Source: Ancylobacter novellus (GTDB lineage: Bacteria > Pseudomonadota > Alphaproteobacteria > Rhizobiales > Methylopilaceae). Taken from it: a stretch of 64,000 nucleotides of DNA. The stretch is from assembly GCA_003241695.1 (NCBI GenBank), contig QFPN01000001.1, positions 372,001 through 436,000 of the forward strand, given 5' to 3'. Position 1 is the stretch's first letter; each line of letters begins with the position of its first letter. The notes beneath the pieces were generated by a model. It was not told the origin of the DNA. It did no database searches and saw only the letters and a program-made list of their open reading frames with translations. The position numbers were made by a program, and so were the translations under genes. Below, piece after piece: positions 1 through 8,111 of the stretch.

Positions 1-328
1 TGACCTCGTAGGAGGCCTGCGCCGCGTCGACGACCTGGAAGAACGCCACGCCGTCGACCTGGACGATCGCGTTGTCGCGACTGATGACGTCCTGCCTCGG
101 GATGTCGAGCACCTGCTCCATCATGTTCATCTTGCGCCCGATCTGGTCGATGAACGGCACGATGAGCGTGAGGCCGGGATGCAGCGTTCGGGTGTATTTC
201 TGGAAACGCTCGACGGTGTAGTTGTAGCCCTGCGGGACGGTCTTCACCCCGGCGAAGATCACGAAGATGACGAGCGCGGCGACGACCAGCGCCGCAATGT
301 CGAGGCCCGAAAGACCGAAATCGTTCAT
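1..328 (-). CDS. SPFH/Band 7 (stomatin-like) membrane protein, partial
   Basis: The first 109 codons of a leftward gene that runs off the left edge. The start at 328 gives an N-terminal membrane segment (about residues 9-29, rich in A, V, L, I) followed by typical Band 7 sequence: the stretches VPQGYNYTVERFGKY-like (here VERFQKYTRTLHPGL) and VPFIDQIGRKMNMMEQVLD, then DVISRDNA. Proteins of this type (QmcA/HflK/stomatin) form ring-like membrane scaffolds and often sit beside an NfeD protein. Its C-terminal half and downstream partner are outside the window. Family assignment is strong; the specific role is unknown. Confidence 0.85.
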   Translation of the reverse strand, partial: MNDFGLSGLDIAALVVAALVIFVIFAGVKTVPQGYNYTVERFQKYTRTLHPGLTLIVPFIDQIGRKMNMMEQVLDIPRQDVISRDNAIVQVDGVAFFQVVDAAQASYEV

Positions 329-416
329 GTCCGCGTCCCGTCCTGCGTATCAGCGGCGGGCATGAGGCCCGAGAGCCGCGCCGATGGCAAGCAGCCGCCC
401 GCCGAAGCGGCTTCGC

Positions 417-1901
417 TCAGTCGGCGCCCGGCGCGCCGTTCCCCGGGCACACGGCGGGAGCGCCGCGATGCGCGCCGCGCCCGCAGCCGAGCCCGACAAG
501 GGCGGGCCGCGGGACGGGCCCCGCCCGTCGGCGCGCCGCGCCCGCGTCGTCTCCGGGAAGCGGCGGGACCGGCTGGTCGTAGAGCCACGCCCGAAGCAGT
601 TCGCGGACGCTCCCGTCGCCGCTCACCTCGACGGCGGTGCGGATGAAATCCTCCGACGTGGCGTTCCCGCCGCGGAACCGATCGACGAAGGCCCGCGTCA
701 CGGCGTTGAACGCCTGCGGCCCGATCTTCAGGCGAAGCGCATAGAGGGTCAGCGCGCCCCGCACATAGACCCGGTCGGAGAAGATCTGCGTTCCGTCCTC
801 CACCACGGCCGGACCGAGCTTGCGGTCGACCGCGAAGTCGTAGAGGCCGCGCATCGCGCGGTTGAAATCGGCGGCGTTCCGCCGGTTCGGCCACAACGTC
901 TCGAAATAGGTGGCGTAGCCCTCGGCGAGCCAGATGTCGGCCCATCGCCGGACCGAGACCGCGTTCCCAAACCACTGGTGGGCGAGTTCGTGCGCCACGA
1001 GACCTTCATCGGCCGCGCCGGACGGAAAGGTCGACATCGCCTGCGTCTCGAGCGCGTAATTGAGGATGGGATCGTCGACCGTCACGCTGCCGTAGCTCTC
1101 GAACGGATAGGGGCCGGCGATCGTCTCGATGAAGGGGATCATCGCCTTGGCGCGGGCGTAGCGCTCGTCGTCGTCGGGCCCCGCGCCGGCGGTGGTGTAG
1201 ATCCGCAGCGGAAGGCCGCCGGCCGTCGAGGTCTTGAGCAACGCGTATCTGTTGACCTGCACCGTGGCGAGCCAGGTCGTCATGGGCTGGTCCATCCGCC
1301 AGACGAAGCGCCGGCCGCCCGCGACCCTGCCGGCGCCTTCGAGCACCCCGTTCGCCACCGCCTCGTAGCCGTCCGGCACGGTGACGGCGAAACTGAACGT
1401 CGCCTTGTCGGTCGGCTCGTCATTGGCCGGAAAGAAGGTGGAGGCGCCGACCGGTTCGCTCACCACGTAGGTTCCGCCGCGAAAGGCGAACCAGCCCAAG
1501 CGATAGGCGGGATCGGTCGGATCCTCGATCGGTTTCGGCGCGCCCGCATAGGCGACCACCACCTCGAACGCGTCGCCCGCGGCGATGCGCGCTTTCGGTC
1601 GGACGGCGAGCTTGCCGTCCTTCTGGCGGAACTCCGCCGGCGTCCCGTTCACCCGCACGCTCGAAACGTCGAGCCCGGACAGATCGAGACGAAAGGCGTC
1701 GAGGTCGTCGAGCGCGACGACCGTGAGGGTCGCGGTCGCCTCGAGCCGGGACGGCCGCGGCGTCACCGAGAGGTCGAGCGCGTAATGGTCGACGTCGATG
1801 CGCCTGTTGCCGAACTCCGGAAAGAACGGATCGATCGCAAGCGCCGGCGCGGACGCCGAGAGCGCGCAGCCGAGCGCGGCCGCCTTCGCCCAGACCCTCA
1901 T
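417..1901 (-). CDS. M1-family zinc metallopeptidase, secreted
   Basis: A 494-residue secreted peptidase. The chosen start has a purine-rich ribosome site (GGGAGAGG) a few bases upstream and is followed by a clear signal peptide ending at APALA. The zinc site HELAHQWFG is near residue 303 and the third ligand glutamate lies in LAEGYATYFE 18 residues further on, the spacing expected for M1 aminopeptidases. The usual GAMEN exopeptidase motif is replaced by ALETQ before the zinc site. The protein is shorter than PepN (about 870 residues) and lacks its C-terminal domains, matching the short bacterial M1 subgroup. The last 45 or so residues are Ala/Arg/Gly-rich and look unconserved. Substrate unknown. 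An alternative start lies 18 bases upstream. Confidence 0.85.
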   Translation of the reverse strand: MRVWAKAAALGCALSASAPALAIDPFFPEFGNRRIDVDHYALDLSVTPRPSRLEATATLTVVALDDLDAFRLDLSGLDVSSVRVNGTPAEFRQKDGKLAVRPKARIAAGDAFEVVVAYAGAPKPIEDPTDPAYRLGWFAFRGGTYVVSEPVGASTFFPANDEPTDKATFSFAVTVPDGYEAVANGVLEGAGRVAGGRRFVWRMDQPMTTWLATVQVNRYALLKTSTAGGLPLRIYTTAGAGPDDDERYARAKAMIPFIETIAGPYPFESYGSVTVDDPILNYALETQAMSTFPSGAADEGLVAHELAHQWFGNAVSVRRWADIWLAEGYATYFETLWPNRRNAADFNRAMRGLYDFAVDRKLGPAVVEDGTQIFSDRVYVRGALTLYALRLKIGPQAFNAVTRAFVDRFRGGNATSEDFIRTAVEVSGDGSVRELLRAWLYDQPVPPLPGDDAGAARRRAGPVPRPALVGLGCGRGAHRGAPAVCPGNGAPGAD

Positions 1902-2062
1902 GCCCTCTCCCTTTCGCATTCGGGCGCACGCTAAAGCGCGCCGGGGCGGCGCGCATCCGTAGTTCGGCGTAGACGCCGGGATTTCCCGTCGCCGCCTCGC
2001 AAGCGCTGATCGGATGACCACCGCTCTCGCCTCGAAAATGAGCCGAGTGCGGTTCAACGCCC

Positions 2063-2090
2063 TTGCTAATGCAACTTTTTGGTGTCTAAA
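2063..2090 (+). promoter_or_regulatory. possible promoter of the protease/peptide locus
   Basis: A locally AT-rich stretch in otherwise GC-rich DNA, about 80 bases upstream of the protease gene. TTGCTA and TCTAAA are separated by 16 bases and match a sigma-70-type promoter 4/6 at each box. Suggestive only. Confidence 0.25.
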
Positions 2091-2169
2091 TTAATGATAC
2101 AATTCTTGATCGCATCTCGACACTGAGCCGCACGCTGAACCGCTTCAGCCGCAGGAGAATGCGCGACCC

Positions 2170-4125
2170 ATGAGGCCCGACGGCGCTTCCCGGATCCGGA
2201 GCCTGTTCGCCGCCATGCGCGGCGAAACGATCGACGCGCTGGTGGGCGTCGTCGACGGGACGCCGGACCTCGCATCGCCCGACCTCGACGGCGTGGATCT
2301 CGCGCTCGAAGCGCTCATGCTGCCGGACGGCGCCGCGGAGCCCGACGCCCATGGAACCGAGATCGCGAGCCTGATCTTCGGGCGCGCCTTCGGCCTCGCT
2401 CACGGCGCGCGAGGGCTCGCTCTGCCGATCTTCTTCCGCCGGCCGGGCGACGGACGGATCGGCGCCGCCTCGCAGATGGACATGGCGCGGGCGTTGACGC
2501 TTGCAGCCGAGCGCGGCTGCGACGTCGTCAACGTCAGCGCGGGCCAGAAGGCCTCTTCGCCCGAGGCCGCCCGCCACCTCACCGACGCGGTCGCGCTCTG
2601 CGCCGAGCGCCGTGTCCTGGTCGTGGCCGCCGCGGGGAATGACGGCTGCCCCTGCATCCACATTCCGGCCGCCATGCCGAGCGTGCTCGCAGTCGGGGCC
2701 ATGGACGACGACGGCGCCCCGCTCGAACCGAGCAACTGGGGAAGCGCATACGCGGCCGACGGCCTGCTCGCGCCGGGCGGAGAGCTTGAAACCGTCTCGA
2801 CCGGCGGGGCGGCCGTGCGCCGGTCGGGCACCAGCTTCGCGACCGCCGTCGTGAGCGCGGTCGCCGCGACGTTGCTGTCGATCGCGCGCCAACAGTCCTA
2901 CGGCCTCGACGCGATCGACGTCGGCCGGCTGCTGGTCGACACCGCCGCGCCCTGCGACCCGGCCGCCGACGGCGACTGCCGCCGGATCCTCGCCGGCCGG
3001 CTCGACGTCCGCGCCGCGCTCGCCCGCCTGCACGAGGTCGGGGCGGCGCGCCTCATTCACCCGGCGGCGGCTCCGCCGTCCGCCATCGACAGCTTTGAGA
3101 CAAGGGGGATCGAAATGACCGAGGTTCTGGGGCGCAGCATCGAGATCGCCCCCGCGACGGCGTTCGCCGGCGCAGGTCCCGGAGAGGGCGCGAGCCAGCA
3201 GGGCTGTTCCTGCGGGTGCAAATCGAAACCCAAGGACGCCGAGGACGAAGCCGCTTACCGCCCGAAGGCCCGCCAGAGCGCGGAGCCGTCGATGTCGCAG
3301 CAGGGCTGCGGCTGCCAGTCGAAATCCGAGCCGCAGCTCGTCTACGCCATCGGGGCGCTGTGGTTCGATTTCGGCAGCGAGGCCCGCTACGACGCGATCG
3401 TCCAGCAGATGAACGATCCGGTCGCCGCCAACGACCCGACGCGGCTGTTCGCGTTCCTCGAGGAGAACATCGCCTTCGCGGCGGGCGTCACCTTCGTGCT
3501 GTTGCAGGACCAGATCCCGATCTACGCGGTGCAGCCTTCGGGTCCGTTCGCCGTCGAGGTCTATCGCAGCATGATCGAGGCGATGGTCGAAGGGCTCGCG
3601 CCTTCCGGCGAGATGCAGCGCGTCGCCGTCCCCGGGCTGATGAGCGGAACCACGCGATTGATGAACGGCATGACCGTTCCCGTCCTTTACCCAGACATTC
3701 GCGGCATGGTGAAGTGGAAAGTCGCAGAACTCGTCGAATCCGCCCGCAAAGCCGTCGGCGATAATGAAATTCAGCCTTCAGTCATCTTCGAGTTTCTGAC
3801 CAGAGTCTATGACGAACTCCGCAACCTCGGGGTCGCTCCACAGGAGCGCGCGATGAACTTCGCTGCGACCAACGCCTATCAGGCCGCGATCGCGTTCGGG
3901 GACGCCGCGAAACGCAAGCTGGAACTCCATAGAATTGCGGTGAGGAAAAGCCCGATCTGTCGGCCGGAATCCGACTGCTGGGACGTAGAGCTCGTGATGT
4001 TCGACCCCGAGAACGAGCGCCGCGCGGCCCGCTTCTACCGCTACACGGTCGACGTCAGCGAAGTCCTGCCCGTGACCGTCGGCGTCATGCGCGCCTGGAA
4101 CGCCCCGCTCGCGGCCTCGCTCTGA
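2170..4125 (+). CDS. PatA/PatG-type subtilisin-like maturation protease
   Basis: A 651-residue protein. Residues 20-290 are a subtilase domain with Asp29 (VVDGTPD), His61 (DAHGTE), the oxyanion Asn157 (AAGND) and Ser222 (SGTSFATA), so the triad is intact. Residues 340-385 form a Cys-rich linker containing SQQGC twice. From about 388 (LVYAIGALWFDFGSEARYD) the sequence resembles the C-terminal region shared by cyanobactin proteases of the PatA/PatG group. There is no signal peptide, so it should act in the cytoplasm. Family knowledge: PatA/PatG proteases cut leader peptides from ribosomally made peptides. Here two small Cys-rich peptides follow directly downstream, which supports a processing role. 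No macrocyclase-specific insertion, YcaO cyclase, radical-SAM or lanthipeptide enzyme is visible nearby. An unusual, incomplete-looking set. Confidence 0.75.
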   Translation: MRPDGASRIRSLFAAMRGETIDALVGVVDGTPDLASPDLDGVDLALEALMLPDGAAEPDAHGTEIASLIFGRAFGLAHGARGLALPIFFRRPGDGRIGAASQMDMARALTLAAERGCDVVNVSAGQKASSPEAARHLTDAVALCAERRVLVVAAAGNDGCPCIHIPAAMPSVLAVGAMDDDGAPLEPSNWGSAYAADGLLAPGGELETVSTGGAAVRRSGTSFATAVVSAVAATLLSIARQQSYGLDAIDVGRLLVDTAAPCDPAADGDCRRILAGRLDVRAALARLHEVGAARLIHPAAAPPSAIDSFETRGIEMTEVLGRSIEIAPATAFAGAGPGEGASQQGCSCGCKSKPKDAEDEAAYRPKARQSAEPSMSQQGCGCQSKSEPQLVYAIGALWFDFGSEARYDAIVQQMNDPVAANDPTRLFAFLEENIAFAAGVTFVLLQDQIPIYAVQPSGPFAVEVYRSMIEAMVEGLAPSGEMQRVAVPGLMSGTTRLMNGMTVPVLYPDIRGMVKWKVAELVESARKAVGDNEIQPSVIFEFLTRVYDELRNLGVAPQERAMNFAATNAYQAAIAFGDAAKRKLELHRIAVRKSPICRPESDCWDVELVMFDPENERRAARFYRYTVDVSEVLPVTVGVMRAWNAPLAASL

Positions 4126-4219
4126 CGCGGGGGAGAGATCCGCCGCGCCAGCGCGGCGGCCATCGCGCCCCACGTCGACCAAGACGGCGAGGCGCATAAC
4201 CGAGGAAGGAGAATCAACG

Positions 4220-4351
4220 ATGAAATCTCCCATGCAGGCCGCTCCGGTCGCCCGACGAGCGACGTCCGTCGCTTCGGGGAGCGGGACGACCCAGTCTGGT
4301 TGCTGCTTTTGGGCTGGACCGATCTGCCTCGTCGAATCCCCATTCTGCTAA
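4220..4351 (+). CDS. putative Cys-rich precursor peptide 1 (43 aa)
   Basis: A 43-residue reading frame with a strong ribosome site (GAGGAAGGAG, 8 bases before ATG), 94 bases after the protease. The N-terminal 27 residues are polar, with Arg, Ser, Ala and Thr, and look like a leader ending in TTQSG. The C-terminal 16 residues are CCFWAGPICLVESPFC: four cysteines, hydrophobic and ending on Cys. The QSG-C junction also occurs in the next peptide and, as SQQGC, twice in the protease linker. I infer a ribosomal peptide precursor cut at or near QSG. No modifying enzyme is visible, so the mature form could be a disulfide peptide. I do not recognise a named family. Confidence 0.6.
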   Translation: MKSPMQAAPVARRATSVASGSGTTQSGCCFWAGPICLVESPFC

Positions 4352-4366
4352 CGGAGGGCGCAAACC

Positions 4367-4591
4367 ATGAAACGAGCGTCCGCAATGACAATCCCGGCGC
4401 AGTCGTCGCCGGTCCAGCGTGGTCTCGCACGCAGCCGACAGGCCGCCGCTTTCTCTCAGAGCGGATGCGAGTGGTGGCGATGCGCGACCGTTGTGGCCGG
4501 CTGCATCGGCGCCTGTTCATCGGGCATTGGGTCGGCGGCCTGCGTCGCCTGCCTGGGTAGCGCGTACAACAGCTGCAAGGACTGCTTCTGA
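4367..4591 (+). CDS. putative Cys-rich precursor peptide 2 (74 aa)
   Basis: A 74-residue frame starting 15 bases after precursor 1, with GGAGG about 9 bases before ATG. The N-terminal 33 residues are basic/polar (RGLARSRQAAAFSQSG). The C-terminal part starts at Cys34 and has eight cysteines in CEWWRC, then a small-residue Ala/Gly/Ser core with further cysteines, ending SCKDCF. The SQSG-C junction repeats that of precursor 1 and supports common processing. The core composition (Gly, Ala, Ser, Cys) is bacteriocin-like. It is probably co-transcribed with the protease, and a strong hairpin follows. Function unknown; family not recognised. Confidence 0.6.
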   Translation: MKRASAMTIPAQSSPVQRGLARSRQAAAFSQSGCEWWRCATVVAGCIGACSSGIGSAACVACLGSAYNSCKDCF

Positions 4592-4617
4592 CGGCGGCTG
4601 AAACCGCCGACGGAGAC

Positions 4618-4644
4618 CGTCCCGGGCGCAGCCCGTCCGGGACG
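4618..4644 (+). terminator. hairpin after the peptide locus
   Basis: Perfect 8-bp arms (CGTCCCGG / CCGGGACG) with an 11-base loop that can pair further. It lies 27 bases after the second peptide gene. There is no T-run, so it may act as a 3' stabiliser or Rho-assisted terminator. Confidence 0.5.
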
Positions 4645-5122
4645 ACCCTTCCGCTGGCTGGGCGGCCGGCGGCGTCGATGATCGTATCGAGGACCCGGAA
4701 CGATGATGAGAGAGCCTGTTCAGGCCCGACCTGTCTTCCGCGCGTTCATGCGCAAGGTCGTCGGACGACGTTGGATCCCGGCGGATGAACCGGCCGCGAC
4801 GTCGCCAAAGCGGGGTCGCGGGAGGAAGGCTTCCTCCGAAAGCCGCGGCGCCGGGCGCTACCTGATCCAGCTCACCACTTTCGCCACACCGCGCGGCCGC
4901 GGGCCGTTCGCGCGGAGGGCGTAAGAGCGCCGGTCGATAGACCGTCGTTCGATCGACCTGAAGCGTCGTCATAGCTCGGCTTGACCGGACCGTCCACCTC
5001 GGGCGTCGAGCGCCACGCCGGAGGTGGGTCCTCCGGTCAAAACCGGAGGACGAAGGCGGACGCGGCCGATCCTTTCCGTGACTGGTCTGGTCCGATCCGG
5101 TCGGATGGATGACGCTCCATCC
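4645..5122. other. stretch without a supported gene
   Basis: Nearly 480 bases between the peptide-locus hairpin and the end of hemH. The only open frame with a plausible ribosome site is the 73-codon frame at 4703-4924, listed separately. Around 5020-5050 there is a short GC-rich inverted repeat (GGAGGTGGGTCCTCC-like, then CCGGTCAAAACCGG) that could end the leftward hemH transcript. Nothing else is apparent. Confidence 0.4.
4703..4924 (+). CDS. possible small basic protein, doubtful
   Basis: A 73-codon frame starting ATGATG with GAGGA nine bases upstream. The product is very basic (many Arg, Lys and Gly), has no Cys, no signal peptide and no recognisable domain. Its position after the hairpin makes it separate from the peptide operon. 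In DNA this GC-rich, frames of this length arise by chance, so I keep it only as a candidate. Confidence 0.2.
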   Translation: MMREPVQARPVFRAFMRKVVGRRWIPADEPAATSPKRGRGRKASSESRGAGRYLIQLTTFATPRGRGPFARRA

Positions 5123-6181
5123 TCAAACCCAGCCCATCAGTTCGCGCCGCGTCACGTGCTCGATCACGCGCATGCCCTCGACGCCGTCGTTGAGGCAGGG
5201 GATCGCGGCGAATTTCTCGCCGCCATTGTGCAGGAAGATCTCGGCGTTTTCGCCCGCGATCTCCTCGAGCGTCTCGAGGCAGTCGGCCGTGAAGCCCGGC
5301 ATGCAGACCGCGAGCCGTTTCACGCCCTGCTTCGCCAGCGCCTCCACGGTCTTGTCGGTGTAGGGCTGCAGCCACTCTTCCGGTCCGAAGCGCGACTGGA
5401 AGGTGATGCGGAACCGCTCCTCGTCGAGCCCGAGCGCCTCGCGCATCAGCCGCGCGGTCTTCTGGCACTGGCAGTGATAGGGATCGCCCTTCTCGAGATA
5501 GCTCTGCGGCACGCCGTGGAACGAGGCGAGGATCACCTCGGGCTCGAAGTCGAGCCTGGCGATCTCGGCCTTCAGCGAAGTCACGGCCGCGTCGATATAG
5601 ACAGGATCGTCCGCCCAGGGCGGCGCGACGCGCAGCACCGGCTGCCAGCGCATCGCCTTCAGCGCGTCGAACGCCTTGTCGCAGACGGTGGCGGACGTCG
5701 CTGCGGCGTATTGTGGGTAGAGCGGCACCAGCAGCAGCCGGTCGCAGCCCTCGCGCTGCAACGCTTCGATGCGCGAGGCGATCGACGGATTGCCGTAGCG
5801 CATCGCCCAGTCGACCACGACCGTCGGGGCCTTGTCTGCGAGACAGGCGGCGAGCTTCTCGGCCTGGCTGCGGGTGATGGTCCGCAAGGGGCTCTCGTCG
5901 CGCTCGCGGTTCCAGATCGAGGCGTAGTCCTTGCCCTTGCGGCCGGGCCGGGTGGTCAGGATCACGAAGTTCAGCAGCGGCCACCAGATCAGCCGGGAGG
6001 TCTCGATCACCCTCCGGTCGGACAGGAACTCCTTCAGGTAGCGCCGCATCGACCAGTAGTCGGTCCCGTCCGGCGTGCCGAGATTGACCAGCAGCACGCC
6101 GACGCGTCCATGGCGCACGGGCGGATGACCGGCGGGCAGGCGCGACGCTTCGGCGTCGCCCGGGGACAGGGGCGCGTTCAT
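5123..6181 (-). CDS. hemH: ferrochelatase
   Basis: Inserts ferrous iron into protoporphyrin IX as the last step of protoheme synthesis. The 352 residues match the usual bacterial length. Features seen: VNLGTPDG near residue 32, the strand LLLVPLYPQYAAATSA near 149, the metal-site histidine His222 in ASFHGVP, and the partner acidic region MPGFTADCLETLEEI with Glu303. Cysteines cluster in HCQCQ and later; I cannot tell from sequence alone whether they hold a [2Fe-2S] centre. The gene stands alone, with no other heme gene in the window. Heme is the cofactor expected for the DmmA enzyme encoded downstream, but there is no operon link. Confidence 0.95.
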   Translation of the reverse strand: MNAPLSPGDAEASRLPAGHPPVRHGRVGVLLVNLGTPDGTDYWSMRRYLKEFLSDRRVIETSRLIWWPLLNFVILTTRPGRKGKDYASIWNRERDESPLRTITRSQAEKLAACLADKAPTVVVDWAMRYGNPSIASRIEALQREGCDRLLLVPLYPQYAAATSATVCDKAFDALKAMRWQPVLRVAPPWADDPVYIDAAVTSLKAEIARLDFEPEVILASFHGVPQSYLEKGDPYHCQCQKTARLMREALGLDEERFRITFQSRFGPEEWLQPYTDKTVEALAKQGVKRLAVCMPGFTADCLETLEEIAGENAEIFLHNGGEKFAAIPCLNDGVEGMRVIEHVTRRELMGWV

Positions 6182-6297
6182 CGGACGGTGCGGAACTCCG
6201 TGGGCTTCCGGCGCGGTAGATAGAGGCGTCGCGGCCGGAAGTCATCCCGGCGCGGCCTGTGCTATGCTACGGCCCGGACGCCGTGAGGATCGCAGCG

Positions 6298-6870
6298 ATG
6301 GGCGAGCCCGAACTCAAGCGCATGACCGCCGAGGAATTCCTCGACTGGCAACGGTCGCAGGACCGCAACTACGAGCTCGTCGACGGCCTCCCCGTGCTGC
6401 CGCTGAAGGCGATGACCGGGGCGAGCCACGCGCACGACCGCGTCACCGTGAACCTGATCCGCGAACTCGCGACCCAACTGCGCCGGAAGCCCTGCAGGCC
6501 CACCACCGACGACATCGCGCTGAAGATCCCGGCAGGCAACGTCCGGCGTCCCGACGTGCTGGTCGAATGCGGCCCGACCGACCCGAGGGGAACTGCGGCG
6601 GTCGAGCCGAGGATGGCGATCGAAGTCCTGTCGCCTAGCACGATGAATTTCGACCGCGTCCGGAAGCTCGACGAGTACAAGACCGTCCCCTCGCTCGCCT
6701 ACATCCTGCTCGTCGACACCGAGAAGCCGCAGCTCTCCCTGCATGTCCGCCGGGGCGATCTCTGGACGGTCGAGCATCACGAGACGCTCGACGCCGTCCT
6801 CGACCTGCCCGGGATCGGCTGCCGTCTGTCAGCCGAAGACATTTTCGAAGGCCTGCCCTTCGCCGCGTGA
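6298..6870 (+). CDS. Uma2 family (DUF820) putative endonuclease
   Basis: A 190-residue protein. The start at 6298 is preceded by GAGGA with 8-base spacing and is preferred to an upstream ATG at 6259. The Uma2/DUF820 fold shows as MTAEEFLDW near the N-terminus, YELVDG, then RRPDVLVECG and PRMAIEVLSPSTMNFD, which hold the PD-(D/E)XK-like acidic and lysine residues, followed by RKLDEYK. Members are common and often multicopy in cyanobacteria and methylotrophs; their biological role is not established. It is transcribed toward the ABM-domain gene, with no shared operon. Confidence 0.8.
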   Translation: MGEPELKRMTAEEFLDWQRSQDRNYELVDGLPVLPLKAMTGASHAHDRVTVNLIRELATQLRRKPCRPTTDDIALKIPAGNVRRPDVLVECGPTDPRGTAAVEPRMAIEVLSPSTMNFDRVRKLDEYKTVPSLAYILLVDTEKPQLSLHVRRGDLWTVEHHETLDAVLDLPGIGCRLSAEDIFEGLPFAA

Positions 6871-6882
6871 CGCCCGCCAGCC

Positions 6883-7227
6883 TCATCCGTGCAGCGCGAC
6901 CGCGTCCTCCGGGGCTTCGCCGCGCTCGAACATGCCGTAGTCGCGGATGACGCTCGCGACGCGAAGGCGGTAGTCGGCGAAGACGCCGTCCCGCCCGGCC
7001 TTCTGCATCGTCTGATGGCGGCCATGGGCGCGCCATTTCATGAGCGCCTCCTCGTCGCGCCAGAACGACAGCGAGACGAACTTGCCGGGCCTCGTCACGC
7101 TTTCGAAGCGCTCGACCGAGATGAAGCCGTCGGCCTGCTCGACGTCGGCCTTCAGCCGCATGGCCATGGCGAAATAGTCGGCCGCGCGGCCTTCCGCAGG
7201 CTCGACCTCGAAGATCACGGCGATCAT
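6883..7227 (-). CDS. ABM-domain (antibiotic biosynthesis monooxygenase-like) protein
   Basis: A 114-residue protein; the start MIAVIFEVEP has AGGAGAGGA upstream. It shows the small alpha/beta dimeric ABM fold: a first beta strand, then FISVERFESVTRPGKFVSLSFWRDEEALMKWR, where the FxSxxxPGKxxSLSxWxDExAxxxWR pattern is typical. Members include quinol monooxygenases and heme-degrading enzymes, but many have unknown substrates. It is divergent from an ArsR-type regulator and separated from it by a perfect 16-bp inverted repeat, so it is probably the main target of that regulator. Confidence 0.8.
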   Translation of the reverse strand: MIAVIFEVEPAEGRAADYFAMAMRLKADVEQADGFISVERFESVTRPGKFVSLSFWRDEEALMKWRAHGRHQTMQKAGRDGVFADYRLRVASVIRDYGMFERGEAPEDAVALHG

Positions 7228-7286
7228 CGCGCTTCCTCTCCTTTCGCGTTTTCCACCTGAGGATCGGGCTTCGGCGGCGGAAAACA

Positions 7287-7324
7287 AGCCGGAACGCTTC
7301 GGTCGTCGCCGAAGCGTTCCGGCT
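7287..7324. promoter_or_regulatory. perfect 16-bp inverted repeat, likely operator
   Basis: Arms AGCCGGAACGCTTCGG and its exact complement are separated by six bases (TCGTCG). It lies between divergent genes, 59 bases from the ABM start and 34 bases from the ArsR-type start. Position and symmetry suit a dimeric winged-helix regulator. A REP-like element is the alternative, since GAAGCG-type palindromes recur in this genome. Confidence 0.55.
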
Positions 7325-7358
7325 CGAAAGCGGACGATAGGCGGCGTAGCCTCGCCCC

Positions 7359-8111
7359 ATGAGCAGGATCGTCCCCGACCCGCTGATCGCGGAATCCGCC
7401 GCCCTGATCGGCGATCCGACGCGCGCCGCGATGCTCGGCGTGCTGATGGATGGCCGCGCCCGCACGGCCAAGGAGCTGGCGGGGCTCGCCGGCGTCTCGG
7501 CCCAGACCGCGAGCGGTCATATCGCCAAGATGACGGCCGCCGGGCTGATCGCCGTCGCGAAACAAGGGCGGCATCGCTATGTCCGGCTCGCCGGTCCGCA
7601 CGTCGCCGAAATCCTCGAACGGCTGATGACGCTCGCGGCCCTGGCGCGGCCGGGAAACCGTGCGCGCGGCGCGGAGGACGAGGCGTTCCGCCATGCGCGC
7701 ACCTGCTACGACCACCTTGCTGGACGTCTCGCGCTGGATCTGGTCGAAGCGCTGGTCCGGCGCGACGTCCTCCGCCGGGGCCATGACGGCTTCGAACCGA
7801 CGCTGTCGGGCGAGCGCTGGTTCCGCGCGCTCGGAGTCGACGTCGCCCGTGCCCGCTGTTCGACGCGCGCCTTCGCGCGCTGCTGTCTCGACTGGAGCGA
7901 GCGGCGCGACCACCTCGCCGGCGCGCTCGGCGCCGCCCTGCTTAAGGCTCTGCTGGCGCGCGGCTATCTCGAACGGCGCAGGGAAGGCCGCACGGTCGAC
8001 GTGACCGCAGCCGGCCGCCGCTTCTTCGCCGAGGAAATGCCGCCTCCGCGCGCCTCAGCCGCCGCAGACCGTGCCGGAGGCGAGAAGGCCGCCGAGCAGC
8101 AGCGCGCCTAG
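7359..8111 (+). CDS. ArsR/SmtB-type winged-helix transcriptional regulator
   Basis: A 250-residue DNA-binding protein, longer than the roughly 100-residue metal sensors. Residues 8-80 form an ArsR winged helix (IGDPTRAAMLGVLMDGRARTAKELAGLAGVSAQTASGHIAKM, then GRHRYVRLAG as the wing). A C-terminal domain (95-235) contains RHARTCYDHLAGRLALDLVEAL, a pattern shared with other long ArsR-like repressors. Cysteines near residues 110 and 165-172 could sense an oxidant or metal, but no classical ArsR metal site is evident. Its last 57 bases overlap the 3' end of the convergent NicO gene. It probably controls the divergent ABM gene and itself through the palindrome between them. Confidence 0.8.
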   Translation: MSRIVPDPLIAESAALIGDPTRAAMLGVLMDGRARTAKELAGLAGVSAQTASGHIAKMTAAGLIAVAKQGRHRYVRLAGPHVAEILERLMTLAALARPGNRARGAEDEAFRHARTCYDHLAGRLALDLVEALVRRDVLRRGHDGFEPTLSGERWFRALGVDVARARCSTRAFARCCLDWSERRDHLAGALGAALLKALLARGYLERRREGRTVDVTAAGRRFFAEEMPPPRASAAADRAGGEKAAEQQRA

